This document shows positions 17,496-26,006 of a stretch of 64,000 nt of DNA, piece after piece. Within the stretch, counting starts at the first letter, position 1. Each line of letters starts with the position of its first letter. Source of the DNA: an uncultured Hymenobacter sp. (GTDB taxonomy: Bacteria; Bacteroidota; Bacteroidia; Cytophagales; Hymenobacteraceae); NCBI GenBank assembly GCA_913776615.1, contig CAJYPK010000027.1:1-64000 (forward strand). The letters are read 5' to 3'. A program made the translations under genes and the position numbers. The notes under the pieces are model-generated. The model did no database searches. It was given only the letters and a program-made list of their open reading frames with translations, and was not told the DNA's origin.

Positions 17496-19439
17496 CTAAA
17501 ACTGCCACCGTACAAAGGCCTCCATCGCCTCGTAGTTGGCCATACCCAGGCGGTCGTATTGCTGGGCGGTTTCGCGGTTGCGGTGCTCGGCCCGCACCCA
17601 GAATTCGCGGGCGTCGTCGCCCGGGAACACCGGGGTGTCTTTCTGGCTCTGGTGCTTGAAAATGGCGTTGCGCTTGCGCAGTACTTCCTGCGGCGACAGC
17701 GGTACGGCCATCTCAATTTCGTAGGGCTGGAACTCGTGCCAGGCCCCACGGTACATCCACACCCAGCAGTCTTCGGTCCAGGCCTCGGTTTGGCGCAGGC
17801 GGCGCAGCGCTTCGGTCACGATGTTGAAGCAAACGATGTGCGTGCCGTTGGGGTCGGCAAAGTCGCCGGCGACGAATAGCTGGTGCGGGCGCACCAGCTG
17901 CAACAGCTCCATTGTCAACTCGATATCCCTGTCCGTAACCGTATTCTTGGCCGTCTTGCCCGACTCGTAGAAGGGCAGGGCCTGGAAGTGAATGTGGTCG
18001 TCGGCCAGGCCGGCGTAGCGCGCCCCCGCGATGGCCTCGCTCTTGCGAATAAAGCCCTTGACGTTGCGAATTTCTTGGGTATCAACCTGGTTGGGTTGCT
18101 TGTGCTGAAGGAAGGCGCGCATGTCGTCGTACACGTTCCGCAACTGGCTGGCATCGCGCCCCAGGCTGGTTTCCAGGTCGATGGCAAACTCCACGTAGCG
18201 CAGCACGTCGTCGTCCCACACGGCCGTGTTGCCCGAAGTCTGGTAGGCCACGTGCACGTCGTGCCCCTGGTCGATGAGGCGGATAAAGGTGCCGCCCATT
18301 GAAATCACGTCGTCGTCGGGGTGGGGCGAGAAGATGATCACCCGCTTCTGAGCCGGCAGCGCCCGCTCGGGGCGCTGCGAGTCGTCGGCCCCCGGCTTGC
18401 CCCCCGGCCAGCCCGTGATAGTGTGCTGGAGGAGGTTGAAAATGTGAATGTTGATGTTATACGCCGGGCCGCGCTCGGTTACCAGCTGGGCCATGCCGTG
18501 GGCATTGTAATCCTCGTCGGTCAGCTTCAGGATGGGCTTGCCCAGCGTATTGGACAGCCAGATCACGGCCTTTTTAATGAGCTGCTCGTCCCAGGCGCAG
18601 TCCTTCACCAGCCAGGGCTTGTCGAAGCGCGTGAGCTCGGCCGCCGCGTCCTCGTCCAGCACAAACTCTACATTGTCGGCCAATTGCAAATAAGTAGCGG
18701 GCACTTCACCCGATACCTCACCCTCCACGGCCTTCTTCACGATGGAGGCCTTTTTACCGCTCCAAGCCAGCAGAATGATTTCCCGGGCCTTGAAAATGGT
18801 GCCGATGCCCATCGTAATGGCCTTACGGGGTACGTACTCCTTGCCGCCGAAGTCGCGCGAGGCATCGCGGCGGGTGAGGTCGTCGAGCGTCACCAGGCGC
18901 GTGCCCGAGTTGGGTGCCGAGCCCGGCTCGTTGAAACCTACGTGGCCCGTGCGGCCGATGCCCAGAATCTGTAAATCCAGCCCGCCAGCTTCCTCAATCT
19001 GCCGCTCGTAGTTGAGGCAGAAAGCGGCCACTTCTTCCGGGGCCAGCGTACCGTCGGGAATGTGCACGTTGGCCCGCTCGATGTCGATGTGGTCGAACAG
19101 ATTCTCGTTCATGAACGTGACGTAGCTCTGCGGCGCGGTGGGCGGCATGGGGTAGTACTCGTCCAGGTTGAACGTCACCACGTTGCGGAAGCTCAGCCCT
19201 TCCTCGCGGTGCAGGCGTACCAGCTCGGCGTACACGCCCACGGGAGTGGCCCCGGTGGCCAGGCCCAGCACGGCCTGCTCGTCGCGCTGCTGCCGGTCCC
19301 GGATCAGGGTGGCGATGCGGGCGGCTACTTGTACGGCGGCGGTCTGCTTGTCGCAGTACACGGTCACCGGCAGCTTTTCAAAACGAGTCTCTTCCAGCAG
19401 ATTCAGGCGGGTCATGATGGGTAGCGTAACGTTTTGCAT
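17496..19439 (-). CDS. NagB-like glucosamine-6-phosphate deaminase fused to a PIG-L/LmbE-like deacetylase domain
   Basis: Protein of 647 residues made of two enzymes. Residues about 15-260 are NagB-like: TFNLDEYYPM carries the equivalent of the E. coli catalytic Asp72, and ILGIGRTGHVGFNEPGS aligns with GVGNDGHIAFNEP, keeping His143 and Glu148 but with Thr at the Asp141 position. Residues about 365-600 are PIG-L-like, with the metal motif SPHPDDDVISMGG and a later DPNGTH. Such fusions occur in other Bacteroidota. No separate nagA is in the window, so the fused domain could supply GlcNAc-6-phosphate deacetylation; this is inference. Start could also be the Met at residue 9. Confidence 0.85.
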   Translation of the reverse strand: MQNVTLPIMTRLNLLEETRFEKLPVTVYCDKQTAAVQVAARIATLIRDRQQRDEQAVLGLATGATPVGVYAELVRLHREEGLSFRNVVTFNLDEYYPMPPTAPQSYVTFMNENLFDHIDIERANVHIPDGTLAPEEVAAFCLNYERQIEEAGGLDLQILGIGRTGHVGFNEPGSAPNSGTRLVTLDDLTRRDASRDFGGKEYVPRKAITMGIGTIFKAREIILLAWSGKKASIVKKAVEGEVSGEVPATYLQLADNVEFVLDEDAAAELTRFDKPWLVKDCAWDEQLIKKAVIWLSNTLGKPILKLTDEDYNAHGMAQLVTERGPAYNINIHIFNLLQHTITGWPGGKPGADDSQRPERALPAQKRVIIFSPHPDDDVISMGGTFIRLIDQGHDVHVAYQTSGNTAVWDDDVLRYVEFAIDLETSLGRDASQLRNVYDDMRAFLQHKQPNQVDTQEIRNVKGFIRKSEAIAGARYAGLADDHIHFQALPFYESGKTAKNTVTDRDIELTMELLQLVRPHQLFVAGDFADPNGTHIVCFNIVTEALRRLRQTEAWTEDCWVWMYRGAWHEFQPYEIEMAVPLSPQEVLRKRNAIFKHQSQKDTPVFPGDDAREFWVRAEHRNRETAQQYDRLGMANYEAMEAFVRWQF

Positions 19440-19523
19440 GGGAGCAAAGGGGGTGAAAAAGGGCTAAGGGCTAGGTTGGCAGGGTAAGGCGGCGCGGCCG
19501 GTCGCCGCCCGCAGAGTGGCGGC

Positions 19524-20774
19524 TCAGGCGAGCTCCAGGTAGCTTTCAAAAATGTTCTCCATCACCGTCGCCACCGAGCCCAGAATCACGGCGTTGTTGC
19601 TGAGCTCCGACACGACCAGCTTGGTTTTCTCGCGCAGCTGGGCCATGCAATAGGCGTTGATGGCCAGCCGAATGCTGGGTAAAATGAACTGCCGGGCCTG
19701 CGCCACGCCCCCGCCCAGAATGATGAGCTCGGGATTGAACAGCTGGGTGAGAATGGCAATGCCCTTGCCCAGGTTGGTACCCATGTCGGCCAACAGGTTG
19801 ATGGCAAACTGGTCGCCGGCGTGGGCGGCCTCGTACACCCGCTCGGGCGTGAGCTGGGCCTGCTCCTGGGCCGGCAGCTGGCTGAGCAGGGTGTTTTCAC
19901 CCGCCTCCAGGCCCGCCTGGGCCAGCCGCACGAGGGCGCTGCCCGAGGCTACCGTTTCGAGGCAGCCGCGCTTGCCGCAGTGGCACAGCGCCCCGCCGTC
20001 TACGAGCGGAATGTGGCCGAACTCACCCGCGAAGCCCGCCGCGCCGTTGCGCAGCTTGCCGTCCAGGATTACACCCATGCCAATGCCCCAGTCCATCGAG
20101 AGCACCAACACGTCGCGTAGGCCGTGGGCCAGCCCGAAGCGGTACTCGGCCAGGGCGGCGCTCTTGGCGTCGTTTTGCAGGAAAACCGGCTTGCCAAATC
20201 GTTGCTCCAGCAGCTGCTGCAGGGAGGTCGGCTCGCCGGTCGTGAGCAGGTAAGTATAATTGTTGCCTTCCCGCGAATCGACCAGGCCCGGCATACTCAG
20301 GCCGATACCGACCAGCTTTTTCTGCTCGATACCCGAGGCCAGCAGCAGCGCCTGGGCGTGGGCGTGGAGCTGGGTTAGCGCGCTCAGATCTTTGGTAAGC
20401 TCAATGTCGAAGGTGTGGACGCCGTTGACAATGTGGTTGTTATTGTCAAAAATAGCCATTCGCGTCTTGAGCTGCTCGGCGTGAATGCTCAGCACGAATA
20501 GCGAGCCATCGCACAGGCCGTAGAGCTCCGGCTTGCGGCCGCCCAGCGACTTACCCCGGCCTTGCTTTTCCACCAGCCCCTCGGCCACCAGCTCGCCCAG
20601 CATGGCCATGCTGGTGGGCGAGCTGATGCCAAAGCGGGTGCAAATGTCAGCGTTGGTTTTTGCTCCCTTCACGTACAAATGCTTGACTATCTTAAGCTTT
20701 TGCAGGTGCTTTCTCCGCTCAACGTTGTTGAGCCGCGCCAAGTGAGTTTCTTCTAGAGCTAGCAGTGAACTCAT
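19524..20774 (-). CDS. ROK-family transcriptional repressor (NagC/Mlc type)
   Basis: Protein of 416 residues. The N-terminal winged helix (about 20-90) includes ICTRFGISSPTSMAMLGELV and ends with the wing GRGKSLGGRKPE. A full ROK domain follows, with LVGIGLSMPGLVD, FLQNDAKSAALAE, GEFGHIPLVDGG and an intact zinc motif CHCGKRGC. Such proteins release their operator when a sugar or sugar phosphate binds. It is the first gene of the GlcNAc block (regulator, NagB/PIG-L, kinase, GH20, transporter) and probably controls it. It is the only dedicated regulator visible in the glycan locus. Confidence 0.9.
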   Translation of the reverse strand: MSSLLALEETHLARLNNVERRKHLQKLKIVKHLYVKGAKTNADICTRFGISSPTSMAMLGELVAEGLVEKQGRGKSLGGRKPELYGLCDGSLFVLSIHAEQLKTRMAIFDNNNHIVNGVHTFDIELTKDLSALTQLHAHAQALLLASGIEQKKLVGIGLSMPGLVDSREGNNYTYLLTTGEPTSLQQLLEQRFGKPVFLQNDAKSAALAEYRFGLAHGLRDVLVLSMDWGIGMGVILDGKLRNGAAGFAGEFGHIPLVDGGALCHCGKRGCLETVASGSALVRLAQAGLEAGENTLLSQLPAQEQAQLTPERVYEAAHAGDQFAINLLADMGTNLGKGIAILTQLFNPELIILGGGVAQARQFILPSIRLAINAYCMAQLREKTKLVVSELSNNAVILGSVATVMENIFESYLELA

Positions 20775-20937
20775 GCGGGAGGGAGATTTTTTCGTAAATG
20801 AAGCTAATCTTTTTCAGAAGTCAAAGGACTTTTATTAAATTTTTATAAAAGTGGTTTTTGGAAAAGCGAAAGAATACGAAAACATAACAGCGACTACCGT
20901 TGCTTTGCCCTGAAGCTGAGTTGCCTGTGGCACGATA

Positions 20938-21972
20938 CTACTTAGCTTGTAGCACCACGTGCTTAATATTCTGCCGATTATAGGTGTAAGTGATATGCAC
21001 TTGGCCGTCCTGGGCTTCGATGATGGCGGGATAGCTGTATTCTTCAGTGGTGCCGTCTTCAAGCGTGGCGACGTCGTGCCAGGCCACGCCGTCGGTCGAT
21101 TCGGCCACCCGCAGCTTGCCCCGGCCGTTAAACCAGTCCTTGCCCGGCAGGGCGGGGTTGTACACTAGTAGCTGGGTGCCGTTTTTGAGCGTTACGGCGT
21201 CGGTGCCGGAATTCGGATTGAGCAGCGCCGTTTGCGCGAGCGGGCTCCAGTGTGCGCCGCCGTCGGTAGACCACGACTCCACGATGCGACCCTGCTTGCT
21301 GCGGCACAGCAGCTGCAAGCGGTTGCCCGAGTAGGTGAGGATGCTCGGCTGAATGACGTCGAGCGGCGAGGCGTCATCGACGGAGACGAGCTGCCACGTT
21401 TGCCCGCGGTCCATGGATTTTTCCAGGTGAATTTTCCAGCGGCCGTCGGCCTGCTCCACGCTCGACGGGGCCAGGATGGTACCGTCGGCTAGTTGCACGG
21501 GCTTGTTTTTGATGGGACCCAGGATACCCGGCGGCAGCCGCCGAGCCGCCGACCAGGTGCTCCCACCATCGGCCGAGCTTTTGACCAGGCCCCACCACTC
21601 GCGCGGGTTGGGGCCTACTTTATAGAATAGCAGTAGGTCGCCCCCGCGCACCTGGAACAATACCGGGTTCCAGGCCGGGTAGCGCAGCGTATCTCTCACT
21701 ACGCCATCGGCCACGCGCTGCGGCGTCGAAGCGCCGTGTTTGTCGAAGCTGGCCAGCCAGATAGACACGTCGGGCCGACTTTCCTGGGAGCCGCCGAAGC
21801 ACGCTACCAGAAACTTGCCTTTCTTAATTTCCACCAGCGTGGAAGCGTGGCACTGCCGGAAGGGCGGCGCGGTAAAAAGCAATTCCTGCTTGGCAATGGT
21901 CCACGCGCGTTGGGCCAGGCTGGGCGCGGGCAGGCCCAGCCCCAGCAGGGCGAGTAGCAAGGGCTGTTTCAT
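20938..21972 (-). CDS. Sialidase-like (BNR/Asp-box) exported protein
   Basis: Using the ATG at 21972 gives 344 residues with signal peptide MKQPLLLALLGLGLPAPSLA; a start six codons upstream is possible but adds nothing. At least three Asp boxes are visible (SADGGSTWSAARRL, SMDRGQTWQLV, STDGGAHWSPL), spaced as in six-bladed propellers. An upstream FRQCHAST block replaces the typical arginine region. Proteins of this type are often annotated exo-alpha-sialidase, but many act on other sugars. No sialic-acid catabolic genes are nearby, so true sialidase activity is uncertain. Confidence 0.75.
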   Translation of the reverse strand: MKQPLLLALLGLGLPAPSLAQRAWTIAKQELLFTAPPFRQCHASTLVEIKKGKFLVACFGGSQESRPDVSIWLASFDKHGASTPQRVADGVVRDTLRYPAWNPVLFQVRGGDLLLFYKVGPNPREWWGLVKSSADGGSTWSAARRLPPGILGPIKNKPVQLADGTILAPSSVEQADGRWKIHLEKSMDRGQTWQLVSVDDASPLDVIQPSILTYSGNRLQLLCRSKQGRIVESWSTDGGAHWSPLAQTALLNPNSGTDAVTLKNGTQLLVYNPALPGKDWFNGRGKLRVAESTDGVAWHDVATLEDGTTEEYSYPAIIEAQDGQVHITYTYNRQNIKHVVLQAK

Positions 21973-22104
21973 GAAGTAGAAGCTGAGCAAACGGGCGTTC
22001 CGGAAAATAAACGGCGATTAGTATCGATGACGCGGGGTGCATTCCCGCATTATCGACGCGTGTAGAAATAGAGTACCACTCCGTCCTATATTTTCTACTT
22101 ACTG

Positions 22105-24492
22105 CTACTGCGCAATATTCTCCACTCCCCGCGCTACGCTGAACTGAGTTTTGAGCCGGATATCCTCCGAAGAAGCGCCCACGTGCAGCGTGAAAGTGCC
22201 GGGCTCGACCACCCATTTCAGGCTGCCGTTGAGCAGCATCAAATCTTCGGTCGTCAGCTCAAAGGCGACCTCCTGCTGCTCGCCAGGCTTGAGCGTCAGC
22301 CGCTGAAATTTCCGGAGCTGCTTGGCGGGCGTGACTACCGAGCTGACGTCGTCGCCGAGGTAGAGCTGGGCTACCTCATCGCCGGGCCGCTGGCTGGTAT
22401 TTTTTACCTTGAAGCGCACTTGCACCCGCACCGCGCCCGGGCTTTCGACGGGGCTGGCCTGCAAGTCGGAGTACTCAAACTTGCTGTAGCTCAGCCCGTG
22501 GCCGAAGCTGTAGAGCGGCTTGCTATCCACCTCCACGTAGTCGTGCGGGGCGGGGCGCCGGGCGTTGTAGTACACCGGGAGCTGGCCCACGCTCTTGGGC
22601 ACCGAGATGGGCAGGCGGCCGGCGGGGTTGTAGTCGCCAAACAGCACGTCGGCTACCGCGTTACCGCCCTCCTGGCCGGGATACCACGCGTCGAGCACGG
22701 CGGCCACGTGGGCGGCCATCCAGTTGAGGTTCAGCGGGCGACCCTTGATGAGGACGACCACCACCGGCGTGCCCGTGGCCACCACCGCTTGCAGCAGCGC
22801 CTGCTGCTTGCCCAGCAGGTCGAGGGTGGCGCGGTCGTAGCCCTCGCCGCTTTCCATGTCGCTCACGGCCTGCGTCCCCGCCGCCGTGACGGTGGCCGCG
22901 CCGGTACTCTGGTACTCCGTTTTGAAGTCGCGGGCGCTGGAGCCGCCGAGTACTACCACGGCCACCTGGGCTTGTCGGGCGGCGGCCACGGCCTCGGCAA
23001 GATTGGCGCTGGCCGTATCCCGGATGGCGCAGCCCTTCGCGTAAAGTACCTGCGTACCGGCGGGCACCTTGGCCCGAATGCCTTCGAGCACCGTCACTAC
23101 GTTGCTTTCGGGCTGGGGAGCGGTGTAGTCGCCGAGCTGATTGTACATGTTATCGGCGTTGGGACCGATAACGGCGATGCGCTGCACGGTCTTGGCCAGC
23201 GGCAGCAGGTCTTTGTCGTTTTTGAGCAGGACCACGGATTCCTGAGCGACCTGCCGGGCCAGCTGCACGTTGGCCGGGGTGCGCACCAGCTTGGCGGCCT
23301 GGCTGGGGTCCACGTAGGGGTTTTCAAACAGCCCCATCTCAAATTTCACCCGCAGCACGCGGCCCACGGCCCGGTCCAGCACCTCGGGCGGCACCAGTTT
23401 TTGCTGCACGGCGGCCAACAGCTCCTTGTCGTAGCCGTAGCCGCTGAGGTCGTCGTCGAGGCCGGCGTTGATGGCCAGCGCCGCTGCCGCGGGCGGGGTG
23501 GCCGCGACGTGGTGGCTGTTAGCCAGGCCCGAAATACTGCCCAAATCCGACACCGTGAAGCCTTTAAAGCCCCATTGCTGGCGCAGCACGTCGGTGAGCA
23601 AGAAAGAGTTGGCCGAGCACGGTACCCCGTCGATGGAGTTGTAGGCCGTCATCACGGATTGCGCCCCGGCTTTCACCGCCGCCCGAAACGGCGGCAAGAA
23701 GCTCTGAAATAGCTCCCGGTAGCCGGTGCTGATGCTGCCGCCGTTGTGGCCGCCCTCGGGCACGCCGTAGGCCGTGAAGTGCTTGAGCGTAGATACCACG
23801 TTGACGCCGCTCTGCAGGCTGCTCCCTTGGAAGCCCTGCACCATCGCCACGCCCATCTGGCCGTTGAGTACGGGGTCTTCGCCGTAGGTTTCCTCCACCC
23901 GCGACCAGCGGGGCTCGCGGGCCAGGTCCAATACCGGGCCGTAGCCGATGTGCGCGCCCTGCACCCGCGCCTCCTGGGCGATGGCGGCCGCCATGCGCCG
24001 AATCAGGGCCGGGTCCCAGGTGCTGCTCTGGCCGATGGAGGTCGGGAATACCGTGGTGCCGACGGCCATGTGGCCGTGCGGGCATTCCTCGGCCAGCAGC
24101 AACGGAATGTGCAGCCGAGTGTGCTCCACCACGTATTTCTGCAAGGCATTGGTCGCCTCGGCGGCCTGTCGGGGATTGAGGCCGGTGAGCAGGGTCTTGC
24201 GGGTCCAGGGGTCGGCGCGCAGGGTCGCCCACAGCGCGCCGATGTGGCGCTCGTCCACCGCCTTTTTATACGCCGCGCTAATGCCTACTTTTTGCCCGTC
24301 TTTCTGGTACATCTCCCAGCCCAGCAGCGTCGAGAGCTGGCCTACTTTTTCCTCCGTCGTCATGCGGCCCAGCAGGTCGTTGACCCGGGCTTCGGTGGGG
24401 GCCCGGCGGTCTTGGTAAAGCGGCTTGGGAGCTTGGGCACTGGCGGCGGTTGCGCTGAGCAGGGCCAGGCCGAGCGCGAGGTGGTTAGGCAT
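22105..24492 (-). CDS. GH3-family beta-glycosidase (BglX-like)
   Basis: Protein of 795 residues with an export signal ending near ASAQ. The N-terminal (beta/alpha)8 domain contains RVNDLLGRMTTEEKVGQL, HTRLHIPLLLAEECPHG and GFKGFTVSDLGSISGL, whose Asp is the predicted nucleophile. It is followed by the alpha/beta sandwich and a C-terminal fibronectin-III-like domain (PGDEVAQLYLGD). GH3 enzymes cleave terminal beta-glucose, beta-xylose or beta-GlcNAc in the periplasm. It lies 45 bases downstream of a GH29 gene and is probably on the same transcript. Its substrate in this locus is not evident. Confidence 0.92.
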   Translation of the reverse strand: MPNHLALGLALLSATAASAQAPKPLYQDRRAPTEARVNDLLGRMTTEEKVGQLSTLLGWEMYQKDGQKVGISAAYKKAVDERHIGALWATLRADPWTRKTLLTGLNPRQAAEATNALQKYVVEHTRLHIPLLLAEECPHGHMAVGTTVFPTSIGQSSTWDPALIRRMAAAIAQEARVQGAHIGYGPVLDLAREPRWSRVEETYGEDPVLNGQMGVAMVQGFQGSSLQSGVNVVSTLKHFTAYGVPEGGHNGGSISTGYRELFQSFLPPFRAAVKAGAQSVMTAYNSIDGVPCSANSFLLTDVLRQQWGFKGFTVSDLGSISGLANSHHVAATPPAAAALAINAGLDDDLSGYGYDKELLAAVQQKLVPPEVLDRAVGRVLRVKFEMGLFENPYVDPSQAAKLVRTPANVQLARQVAQESVVLLKNDKDLLPLAKTVQRIAVIGPNADNMYNQLGDYTAPQPESNVVTVLEGIRAKVPAGTQVLYAKGCAIRDTASANLAEAVAAARQAQVAVVVLGGSSARDFKTEYQSTGAATVTAAGTQAVSDMESGEGYDRATLDLLGKQQALLQAVVATGTPVVVVLIKGRPLNLNWMAAHVAAVLDAWYPGQEGGNAVADVLFGDYNPAGRLPISVPKSVGQLPVYYNARRPAPHDYVEVDSKPLYSFGHGLSYSKFEYSDLQASPVESPGAVRVQVRFKVKNTSQRPGDEVAQLYLGDDVSSVVTPAKQLRKFQRLTLKPGEQQEVAFELTTEDLMLLNGSLKWVVEPGTFTLHVGASSEDIRLKTQFSVARGVENIAQ

Positions 24493-24537
24493 CAGGATCT
24501 TAAAAATGAGATACTTGCTAGAGGAGCGGCTCGCTGC

Positions 24538-25977
24538 TTATTCGGCCGCGTAGGCAAAGGCCAGCGCCGGGTAGGTGCCGGCTTGCTTGGCTAGTGAGGC
24601 GGGCAGCTGAAGCGTCACCTTGTCGCCGGTTGCCGTCCATTTCACTTCCTTGCCGGTTTGCAGCAGGGTCATTTTCGCGCCCTTTTTGGGTACGTTGCCG
24701 GTCCAGGATAGGGTAGCGGGGGTGGCTTGCTTCTCGGGCAGGCAGGCGATGGCATAGCGGGTGCCCTGCTTGCCCTGGGTGAAGTAGGTGCGGCCGTCCT
24801 GGAAGCGGGGCGTCGCTCGGGTATTGTAAATCGCCGGGCCGTTCACGTCCAGCCACTTGCCGATGGCCGCGAGGCGCGTTACGGCTTCCTGGTCCAGGGT
24901 GCCGTCGGGGCGGGGGCCGACGCCCAGCAGCAGGCTGCCGCCCTTGGCCACCACCTCAACCAGCGAATGCACAATCGTAGCCGGCGACTTGTACACGTCG
25001 TTGGGTACGTAGCCCCAGTTGTTGGCCAGCGTCAGGCAGCTTTCCCAGGGGTTGGCCAGGGGCTTGTCGGGCACGCGCTGCTCGGGCGTCTGGTAGTTTT
25101 CGTAGGGGCCGTGCACGGTGCGGTCCACCATCAGCAGGCCGGGCTGGGCCTGCCGGGCCATCGTGGCGATGCGCGGCATGTTCACGTCCTGGCTGAACTC
25201 CGGGATGGGCGCGCCCCAGGAGCGCACCTCGGCGTTCACGGTTTCTTTGGGCCGCACCCAGCCGCCATCCAGCCACAGGATGTCCATGCTGCCGTAGTTG
25301 TGCATCAGCTCGCTTATCTGGTTGTAGGTGAAGTCCTGGTACTTCTTCCAGCGCCACGGATACTTTTTAATGTCGTAGTTGACGTTGCGGTTGGGCGTGG
25401 CGTACTTCGACCACCAAAAATCCTGCGAGTGCCAGTCGGGCTTCGAGAAATAGGCCCCAATCATGAAGCCTTCCTTGCGAAAGGCATCGAATACGTACTT
25501 GGCCACGTCGGCCCGTGGGTTGTCCTTGAACGGCCCGCTGCTAATCTTGAAATCCGACTGCTTGGTGTCGAACATGTTGAAGCCGTCGTGGTGCTTGGTC
25601 GTGAACACCAGGTAGCGCATCCCCGCTTTTTTCGCCACGCTGGCCCATTGCTCGGGGTTGAATTTCACCGGGTTGAACTGCTTGCTGTAGTCCCAGTAGC
25701 GCTTCTTGTAATCCTCGTAGGCGATGGTGCTGTCGCGCTCAATCCAGTCTTCCGAGCAGATGCTCCACGACTCGATAATGCCCGGTACGGCGTACAGACC
25801 CCAATGTAGGATGAGCCCGAATTTCTGGTCGCGCCACTTGTCCAGCTTCTGCACCACGAGCGGGTCGGTAGGGGCCTCGTACTCGGTCGATTGCTGGTGA
25901 ATGCCTTGTTGCTGGGCGTGGGCGGGCAGGGCGCTGGCCGCCGCGAGCAGCGCCAGGGCGAGCGTGGCTTTTTTCAT
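24538..25977 (-). CDS. GH29-family alpha-L-fucosidase (first copy)
   Basis: Starting at ATG 25977 gives 479 residues with signal peptide MKKATLALALLAAASALPAHA. The 62 upstream in-frame codons overlap the preceding gene and are rejected. Family motifs are KFGLILHWGLYAVPG, YLVFTTKHHDGFNMFDTK and MDILWLDGGWVRPK, where the Asp of LWLDGG is the expected nucleophile. KGGSLLLGVGPRPDG closes the barrel, and a short beta domain follows. It lies 29 bases downstream of the other GH29 gene. The two are clearly different proteins, so they may split alpha-1,2/3/4 and alpha-1,6 linkages; this is inference. Confidence 0.92.
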   Translation of the reverse strand: MKKATLALALLAAASALPAHAQQQGIHQQSTEYEAPTDPLVVQKLDKWRDQKFGLILHWGLYAVPGIIESWSICSEDWIERDSTIAYEDYKKRYWDYSKQFNPVKFNPEQWASVAKKAGMRYLVFTTKHHDGFNMFDTKQSDFKISSGPFKDNPRADVAKYVFDAFRKEGFMIGAYFSKPDWHSQDFWWSKYATPNRNVNYDIKKYPWRWKKYQDFTYNQISELMHNYGSMDILWLDGGWVRPKETVNAEVRSWGAPIPEFSQDVNMPRIATMARQAQPGLLMVDRTVHGPYENYQTPEQRVPDKPLANPWESCLTLANNWGYVPNDVYKSPATIVHSLVEVVAKGGSLLLGVGPRPDGTLDQEAVTRLAAIGKWLDVNGPAIYNTRATPRFQDGRTYFTQGKQGTRYAIACLPEKQATPATLSWTGNVPKKGAKMTLLQTGKEVKWTATGDKVTLQLPASLAKQAGTYPALAFAYAAE

Positions 25978-26006
25978 GATAACTGACTGGCTAGTAAAAA
26001 TAACGA

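Noticed and set aside
22183..23712. Open frame of about 500 codons antisense to the GH3 gene
   Set aside because: Shadow of the GH3 reading frame without recognisable domains.
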